This document shows, in pieces, positions 7,776-10,956 of a stretch of 10,956 nt of DNA. Numbering within the stretch: position 1 is the first letter of the stretch; every line of letters begins with the position of its first letter. Source of the DNA: Clostridiales bacterium (GTDB taxonomy: Bacteria > Bacillota_A > Clostridia > Lachnospirales > Bianqueaceae); NCBI GenBank assembly GCA_019423265.1, contig JAHZBS010000047.1, positions 3,168 through 14,123 on the forward strand, written 5' to 3'. Below the pieces are notes generated by a model. That model was not told the origin of the DNA and ran no database searches. It worked only from the letters and a program-made list of their open reading frames with translations. Both the position numbers and the translations under genes were made by a program.

Positions 7776-8464
7776 GCGAACACCTCCCGAAAGATTTCGT
7801 CTAAGCTCTTGCCATATTCTCTTCGGATATCATCCGTCTCCCCAGCCAGAATCAATTCGCCGTAGCCGAGAAGAATGGCGTAGTTAAAAATCCGCTCCAC
7901 ATCCTGGACCAGATGGGTGGCCATAATCAAAATCGATTCCTCCAGGTAATTGCGGAGAATCATATCGAGAATGGCGCTTCGGGTTGCGGGGTCAACGCCG
8001 CCAAGGGGCTCATCCAGAATCAGGACTTTGGACCGGCGGGACATGACGAGGGAGAGCTGTAATTTTTCCTGCATACCTTTCGACATATTCTTTGTCGGCT
8101 GCATGGGATCTAGGCGGAACTGCCGGATCATATCCATGGCCTTGTCTTTGTCAAAGTCAGCGTAAAAATCAGAGAAATACGCCACTGCATCTACAGGACG
8201 CATCCATTTGCTCAGATATGTTTTTTCTGGAAGATATGACACGATGCTCTTGGTATAGATACCGGGGGACTGACCGTCAATGAGGACATTCCCTTCATAG
8301 TCGGAGATGACGCCGGCCAATATTTTGATCAGCGTCGATTTTCCGCAGCCGTTGGGCCCCAGCAATCCCACTATCTGTCCACTCTCCAGGGACAGACTTA
8401 AGTTGTTTAGTACCAGCTTGTTGGCGTACGTTTTGTTCAGATTCTGAACATCAATGATTCCCAT
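7757..8464 (-). CDS. ABC transporter ATP-binding protein (YtrB/BcrA type)
   Basis: 235-residue single nucleotide-binding domain with all motifs in order: Walker A GPNGCGKST (36-44), signature MSKGMQ (127-132, the divergent form common in ABC-2 systems), Walker B VLILDE (147-152) followed by a D-loop GGVD, and switch His184. It powers the permease encoded next. The ATG at 8464 overlaps the end of the GntR gene by 14 bases and has GGAGGGAG 5 nt upstream; its own 3' end overlaps the permease start by 19 bases. The tight overlaps mark a coupled operon of regulator, ATPase and permease, the arrangement of ytrA-type loci in which cell-wall antibiotics are typical inducers. The actual substrate cannot be told from sequence. 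Confidence 0.92.
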   Translation of the reverse strand: MGIIDVQNLNKTYANKLVLNNLSLSLESGQIVGLLGPNGCGKSTLIKILAGVISDYEGNVLIDGQSPGIYTKSIVSYLPEKTYLSKWMRPVDAVAYFSDFYADFDKDKAMDMIRQFRLDPMQPTKNMSKGMQEKLQLSLVMSRRSKVLILDEPLGGVDPATRSAILDMILRNYLEESILIMATHLVQDVERIFNYAILLGYGELILAGETDDIRREYGKSLDEIFREVFACSISL

Positions 8465-8828
8465 TAAGCTCCCTCCATTTTTGAGTCAATTTTCCTTCTA
8501 ATTCCTCTTTGTTAAGCCCGAGGGCTAACATTTTGTTGATGAACTCGTCGATGTAGTCATCGGCGATATTGTCGCGGACACGGCGAATATACTCCTCATC
8601 CTCGGTGATATAGCGCCCGGAAGTGCGCTGCGTATAGAGAAGTCCTTCCTGTTCCATCTGTGTTAAGGCCCGCTGCACAGTATTGGGGTTGACGCCGTAC
8701 TCCACCGCCAGTTCCCTTACAGGGGGAATTTTCTCTCCCGCCTTCCACTGCCGGGCAATGAGTTTCTCGCAGAAAACCTGAATCAATTGTAGATAGATCG
8801 GGCTTGTATCGTTAAAATCATAGGCCAT
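8451..8828 (-). CDS. GntR-family transcriptional regulator, YtrA subfamily
   Basis: 125 residues, the short length typical of YtrA-type GntR proteins, which lack the large ligand domain of other subfamilies. The N-terminal winged helix (about 8-76) shows the family pattern: PIYLQLIQVF (10-19), GEKIPPVRELAVEYGVNPNT (31-50), VQRALTQMEQEGLLYTQRTSG (51-71). Residues 78-125 are a short, probably dimerising, helical tail. The ATG at 8828 has AGAGGTG about 10 nt upstream. It is the first gene of the ABC operon, and its promoter lies inside a large palindrome, so it very likely represses its own operon. The inducer is unknown; in YtrA-type systems induction is by envelope stress or lipid II-binding antibiotics. 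Confidence 0.92.
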   Translation of the reverse strand: MAYDFNDTSPIYLQLIQVFCEKLIARQWKAGEKIPPVRELAVEYGVNPNTVQRALTQMEQEGLLYTQRTSGRYITEDEEYIRRVRDNIADDYIDEFINKMLALGLNKEELEGKLTQKWRELNGNH

Positions 8829-8845
8829 GTTCGATCAGCACCTCT

Positions 8846-8883
8846 CTGTATTATTGTATTAATAGATTAACACAATAATACAG
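8846..8883. promoter_or_regulatory. 38-bp operator palindrome of the GntR/ABC operon
   Basis: CTGTATTATTGT (8846-8857) is exactly complementary to ACAATAATACAG (8872-8883), and the intervening bases continue the symmetry except at one pair and the two centre bases, giving 17 of 19 pairs. The right arm contains the -10 hexamer of the operon's promoter, so a protein bound here would block RNA polymerase. The GntR product of the first gene is the obvious candidate. Confidence 0.85.
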
Positions 8884-8903
8884 TAGAATATTAATTTTGT
8901 CAA
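8875..8903 (-). promoter_or_regulatory. Promoter of the GntR/ABC-2 operon
   Basis: On the minus strand a consensus -35 TTGACA (8903-8898) is separated by exactly 17 bp from the -10 TATTAT (8880-8875). The -10 lies inside the operator palindrome. The left end of the mobile cassette sits only about 30 bp upstream of this -35. Confidence 0.85.
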
Positions 8904-8925
8904 GAGGGGAGGCAAAAAACAGTCC

Positions 8926-8935
8926 CCGGGGCTGG
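8926..8935 (+). repeat. Left copy of 10-bp flanking direct repeat (target duplication)
   Basis: CCGGGGCTGG here is identical to 10690-10699 and both copies directly abut the terminal inverted repeats. This is the expected footprint of a transposition that duplicated 10 bp of target. Confidence 0.8.
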
Positions 8936-8951
8936 CAATGTCATTTAGTTA
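8936..8951 (+). repeat. Left terminal inverted repeat of the cassette
   Basis: CAATGTCATTTAGTTA matches the reverse complement of 10674-10689 at 15 of 16 positions. The outer boundary is set by the flanking direct repeat. Confidence 0.8.
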
Positions 8952-9171
8952 GACCTCAAATCGCCGGGTTCCGGGGGAGATTTCTTCCGATTTTCCCCGG
9001 AAAACCTTTCTTCCCACAAATTTCCCATTTAGTTATCGACTGGTTGATAATAAAGCCTGTCATAGAGGATACGATAATTATATTGTTAAAAAAGGAAATA
9101 TGCAGTACTATGGAATGTGTAAAATTGTAGATTGTTTTAGAACACAAATTGGGGTTGGAGGTAAGGTTAGA
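8952..9171. other. Left interior of the cassette: GC-rich hairpin region, then AT-rich leader
   Basis: No gene is seen. 8952-9045 is GC-rich and may be leftover IS end sequence. It contains a perfect 8-bp inverted repeat, TTCCGGGG (8969-8976) and CCCCGGAA (8995-9002), able to form a stem-loop that could block transcription entering from outside. The word CATTTAGTTA from the terminal repeat recurs at 9026-9035. After about 9045 the sequence turns AT-rich and leads into the first passenger gene; a weak promoter (CTGTCA at 9057, TATATT at 9079, 16-bp spacer) is possible. Confidence 0.5.
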
Positions 9172-9621
9172 GTGGAGATTAAACTCGGAAATGAAAGCGA
9201 TATTGACAGTTGGATGAATCTTGTAAAAAAAGTAAAAGATGATTTTCCGGGGCTTGAAACCGCAGAGGATTTAAGTGAACATAGAAATACTGTTTTAGAT
9301 TTTATGAGTAAAGATTCTGCAATTTGCGCTAGAAGTCAAGATAAGGTTATTGGCGCACTTCTGTTTTCCAAAAGCGACAATATGCTTTGTTTTCTGGCAG
9401 TTGAGCCTGAATATCGCAGACAGCATATTGCAGAAAAAATGGTATCCTATATGCTTACATTTATGGTGGATTCTGGGAGTAATGTTTTTGTTACAACATA
9501 TCGTGATGGAGTTCCAGAGGGAATGGCTGCAAGAGCATTTTACAAACGGTTAGGGTTTACCGAGGGGAAATTAACTGAAGAATTTGGAAGTCCGGTTCAA
9601 GAGTTTATTTTGAAACGATAA
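9172..9621 (+). CDS. GNAT-family N-acetyltransferase (first passenger gene)
   Basis: 149 residues, standard length for a GNAT domain. Beta strand 4 and the acetyl-CoA loop read FLAVEPEYRRQHIAEKMVSYML (74-95). The usual R/Q-x-x-G-x-G/A becomes RRQHIA, with His at the Gly position, a tolerated variation. The C-terminal AFYKRLGF (122-129) is the classic GNAT helix and strand. It should transfer acetyl from acetyl-CoA to an unknown amine. The start is taken as the GTG at 9172 because GGAGGT (9157-9162) lies 9 nt upstream; an upstream in-frame ATG at 9100 would add 24 residues before that site and unlike the family start. It opens the cassette gene set, 47 nt before the GyrI-like gene. AT-rich codon use differs from the flanking operons. 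Aminoglycoside resistance is possible but not supported by any specific signature. Confidence 0.88.
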   Translation: MEIKLGNESDIDSWMNLVKKVKDDFPGLETAEDLSEHRNTVLDFMSKDSAICARSQDKVIGALLFSKSDNMLCFLAVEPEYRRQHIAEKMVSYMLTFMVDSGSNVFVTTYRDGVPEGMAARAFYKRLGFTEGKLTEEFGSPVQEFILKR

Positions 9622-9622
9622 T

Positions 9623-10164
9623 TTCATGTTTATCAAAATAGATAAATCGGAATTTGAGGAGGTATAGAATGGTTAAGGCGATAAAGGAAGAGTTTGTTGT
9701 CATTGGAAAAGAGGGTTCAACATTAGACGGCGAAGGATTTATTCGGAAATTGTGGAATGATGCAAATGGTCATTTTAGTGAAGTAGCACATCTGGCAAAG
9801 AAAGACGCAAACGGGGGGATTGTGGGAATATGGGGCGCTATGTCTGATATTTCCCACTCATTTAAACCGTGGGAAGATGGCTTTAGCAAAGGCTTGTATC
9901 TGGCAGGAGTGGAATGTGTTGATAATGCAGAAGCACCTGATGGATGGACAAAATGGACAATACCAGGTTATGAGTATATAGTTGTTGAAAACCATAAGGG
10001 AGTGTTTGAAGAAACCATTGGACAAATGGATGAGGAGGGTATTTCTCTGGTCGGAGCAGTTCACGATTATACCGACCCGGCAACAGGAAAGGGTTATCTG
10101 TATTTTCCAATAAAAGCTGTTTAAAAATTCCAGTTTATTGAACTGAATAAATCTGAATTGGGGG
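9623..10164 (+). repeat. Related spacers before the second and third passenger genes (9623-9659, 10128-10164)
   Basis: After the stop codon of each of the first two passenger genes comes a similar leader: 27 of 37 positions agree between 9623-9659 and 10128-10164, including GTTTAT and ATAAATC. The start of this motif (TTCCAGTTTAT at 10128-10138) appears again after the third gene at 10592-10602. They are imperfect repeats of unknown origin. Confidence 0.6.
9669..10124 (+). CDS. Stand-alone GyrI-like effector-binding domain protein
   Basis: 151 residues forming one GyrI-like (AraC effector-binding) domain and nothing else. Recognisable segments are FIRKLWND (24-31), LYLAGVECVDNAEAPDGWTK (76-95) with IPGYEYIVVE (98-107), and the terminal YLYFPIKA. 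There is no HTH, so it is not a transcription factor. Stand-alone members of this superfamily bind small hydrophobic or cationic molecules, and some hydrolyse cyclopropanoid genotoxins such as yatakemycin; others act like the gyrase inhibitor GyrI. The ATG at 9669 has a strong GAGGAGG ending 6 nt upstream. It sits between two acetyltransferase genes in the mobile cassette, so sequestering or destroying a toxic compound is a fair guess but only inference. Confidence 0.85.
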   Translation: MVKAIKEEFVVIGKEGSTLDGEGFIRKLWNDANGHFSEVAHLAKKDANGGIVGIWGAMSDISHSFKPWEDGFSKGLYLAGVECVDNAEAPDGWTKWTIPGYEYIVVENHKGVFEETIGQMDEEGISLVGAVHDYTDPATGKGYLYFPIKAV

Positions 10165-10176
10165 AATACATTCTAT

Positions 10177-10590
10177 ATGAATTATAAGGAAAATATTTTA
10201 TGCTATGAGGAATATTGCAGACTCCGGAAAAGTGTTGGGTGGATAAATTATTCAAAAACACAAACCGAAAAATCACTCAAAAATAGTTTATATACAGTGG
10301 CAGTAGAAAAAGATAATCAAGTAGTCGGCATGGGAAGATTGATTGGCGACGGAATATATTACATGATAGTTGATATTGTAGTACAGCCAATTTATCAAAA
10401 AATGGGCATCGGCAGCAAAATACTTGATATGATAGTCGAATATGTCGATAAAGAAACACCAGTTGGAGGGCGTTCCAGTATACAATTGATTGCTGAAAAA
10501 GGAAAAGAAACATTTTATGAAACAAGAGGATTTAAGATAGTTCCTCATGAATTTTGTGGTTCGGGCATGAGGAAAATTATTCATAAGTAA
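10177..10590 (+). CDS. GNAT-family N-acetyltransferase (third passenger gene)
   Basis: 137 residues. The acetyl-CoA motif is canonical: IVVQPIYQKMGIGSKILDMI (67-86) with Q-x-x-G-x-G at 74-79. The C-terminal part ETFYETRGFKIVPHE (111-125) and CGSGMRKII (127-135) are typical of a compact clostridial GNAT group. It differs clearly from the first GNAT gene in this cassette, so the pair is not a recent duplication. The ATG at 10177 is preceded by a GGGGG stretch about 12 nt upstream, a loose ribosome binding site. It is co-directional with the GyrI-like gene after 52 nt and followed by a terminator, so it closes the passenger unit. Substrate unknown; small-molecule or protein amine acetylation is expected. 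Confidence 0.88.
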   Translation: MNYKENILCYEEYCRLRKSVGWINYSKTQTEKSLKNSLYTVAVEKDNQVVGMGRLIGDGIYYMIVDIVVQPIYQKMGIGSKILDMIVEYVDKETPVGGRSSIQLIAEKGKETFYETRGFKIVPHEFCGSGMRKIIHK

Positions 10591-10620
10591 CTTCCAGTTT
10601 ATGGAGACAATGTTACGTCT

Positions 10621-10664
10621 AAAAAACACCTATCCATTTTTTGAAGTTTGGTTAGGTATTTTTT
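10621..10664 (+). terminator. Terminator at the end of the passenger genes
   Basis: AAAAAACACCTATCC (10621-10635) pairs with GGTTAGGTATTTTTT (10650-10664) at 13 of 15 positions, with a 14-nt loop, followed by a further T. It lies about 30 nt after the last passenger stop codon and just inside the right terminal repeat. It could work in both directions. Confidence 0.75.
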
Positions 10665-10673
10665 TCTAAGCCT

Positions 10674-10689
10674 TAACTAAGTGACATTG
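10674..10689 (-). repeat. Right terminal inverted repeat of the cassette
   Basis: TAACTAAGTGACATTG is the inverted counterpart of 8936-8951 with one mismatch (G here at 10681). Together they define the element ends. Confidence 0.8.
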
Positions 10690-10699
10690 CCGGGGCTGG
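10690..10699 (+). repeat. Right copy of 10-bp flanking direct repeat
   Basis: CCGGGGCTGG, identical to 8926-8935. It also forms the first codons of the surviving LysR-like reading frame, suggesting the insertion site lay in that remnant. Confidence 0.8.
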
Positions 10700-10887
10700 G
10701 GGTTGCATTTGTGCCATCGATTTCTTGGAAGGACTTGTTTCCAAGTGGGGTTTGCCTGCTTCTCCTAAAAGCAGGTCCGTATATAAGGCTTTCTTTTATA
10801 TTTTGGAGGCACGATCAGTATCTTTCCTCAGCGGCCAAGCGATTTATGGAGTATTTTCTTTGCGGCGATGGAGGGCCAACGCTGTAG
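10690..10887 (+). pseudogene. 3' remnant of a LysR-type regulator gene
   Basis: The plus frame encodes about 65 residues beginning PGLGVAFVPSISW and continuing with CLLLLKAGPYIRLSFIFW and YLSSAAKRFMEYF before the stop at 10887. This is the usual C-terminal end of a LysR effector-binding domain (GLGVAFVP..SW, then a W..D.YLS.AA..F tail). The DNA-binding domain and most of the sensor domain are missing. No upstream part is found across the cassette on the left side, where the sequence runs into the GntR promoter region. The gene was therefore already truncated, or rearranged, when the cassette arrived. A GTG in frame at 10681 lies within the terminal repeat and is not a credible start. Confidence 0.7.
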
Positions 10888-10906
10888 ACCAAAAAGACAA
10901 TAAAAA

Positions 10907-10927
10907 ACGCCGTCCGTCAGACGCCGT
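10907..10927 (-). terminator. Probable terminator of a minus-strand gene beyond the right edge
   Basis: ACGCCGTC (10907-10914) and GACGCCGT (10920-10927) pair at 7 of 8 positions around a 5-nt loop. On the minus strand the stem is followed by a run of T (complement of 10902-10907). This orientation implies a gene whose 3' end lies to the right of 10956. Confidence 0.6.
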
Positions 10928-10956
10928 GACACTTCTCCGCCAAAAATTAAAAAACA

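Larger units (their letters stand above)
8936..10689. mobile_element. IS-ended mobile insertion cassette with passenger genes, no transposase
   Basis: A 1754-bp segment. Its ends are inverted repeats: CAATGTCATTTAGTTA at 8936-8951 and TAACTAAGTGACATTG at 10674-10689, 15 of 16 complementary. Each end is bordered by the same 10-mer CCGGGGCTGG in direct orientation. Inside are three AT-rich genes on the plus strand and a terminator, but no transposase frame on either strand. Ends starting with CA and carrying a CAT..A.TTA-like core, with a 10-bp duplication, resemble the IS4/IS231 group; that assignment is from memory. Mobile insertion cassettes (MIC231 type), in which cargo replaces the transposase, are known for IS231 in Bacillus cereus and move with a transposase supplied in trans. 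The base composition contrasts with the GC-richer neighbours, supporting transfer. Confidence 0.75.

Noticed and set aside
9623..10620. Integron-type attC sites between the passenger genes
   Set aside because: The spacers resemble each other but lack paired GTTRRRY and RYYYAAC core sites and the imperfect palindrome of attC; no integrase is present.
10681..10887. Genuine 68-residue small gene
   Set aside because: Its GTG start lies inside the cassette's terminal repeat with no ribosome binding site; the rest reads as the tail of a LysR regulator, so it is better called a remnant.

Overview
The window looks like chromosomal DNA from a Gram-positive gut-type Clostridia, possibly Oscillospiraceae-like. 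The clues are moderately GC-rich housekeeping genes, strong AGGAGG-type ribosome binding sites, TTGACA promoters, a LmrCD/BmrCD-type exporter pair and a YtrA-type GntR/ABC operon. The taxon is inferred from gene style, not from a marker gene.

Layout. 1-436 has no convincing gene; it holds a 36-bp direct repeat and a strong hairpin terminator. 4511 down to 437 (minus strand) is a three-gene operon: a MarR-family regulator, then two half-transporters forming a heterodimeric ABC exporter. Its promoter carries a perfect 16-bp MarR-type palindrome directly downstream of the -10 box, so autorepression relieved by a transported toxic compound is the natural reading. 6193-4616 (minus) encodes a 525-residue protein built like a glycoside hydrolase family 2 beta-galactosidase from which most of the catalytic barrel is missing. 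Divergent from it, 6290-6859 (plus) is the manganese exporter MntP. A two-part hairpin terminator (6878-6921) separates mntP from a convergent minus-strand operon (8828-6942): a short YtrA-type GntR regulator, an ABC ATPase and a six-helix permease, all with overlapping ends and with a large palindrome over the promoter.

The right end is the unusual part. 8936-10689 is a 1754-bp segment bounded by 16-bp terminal inverted repeats (15/16 identical) and flanked on both sides by the 10-bp direct repeat CCGGGGCTGG, the signature of a transposition event. It contains no transposase. It carries three AT-rich plus-strand passenger genes with their own terminator: a GNAT acetyltransferase, a stand-alone GyrI-like effector-binding protein and a second GNAT acetyltransferase. 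This fits a mobile insertion cassette, an IS-ended element with cargo in place of transposase, mobilised in trans. To its right lies the 3' remnant of a LysR-type regulator gene, and then a terminator facing a minus-strand gene outside the window.

Functionally the window is a defence and homeostasis neighbourhood: drug-type efflux, metal efflux, a cell-envelope-type ABC system and a mobile set of small putative detoxification or modification enzymes.
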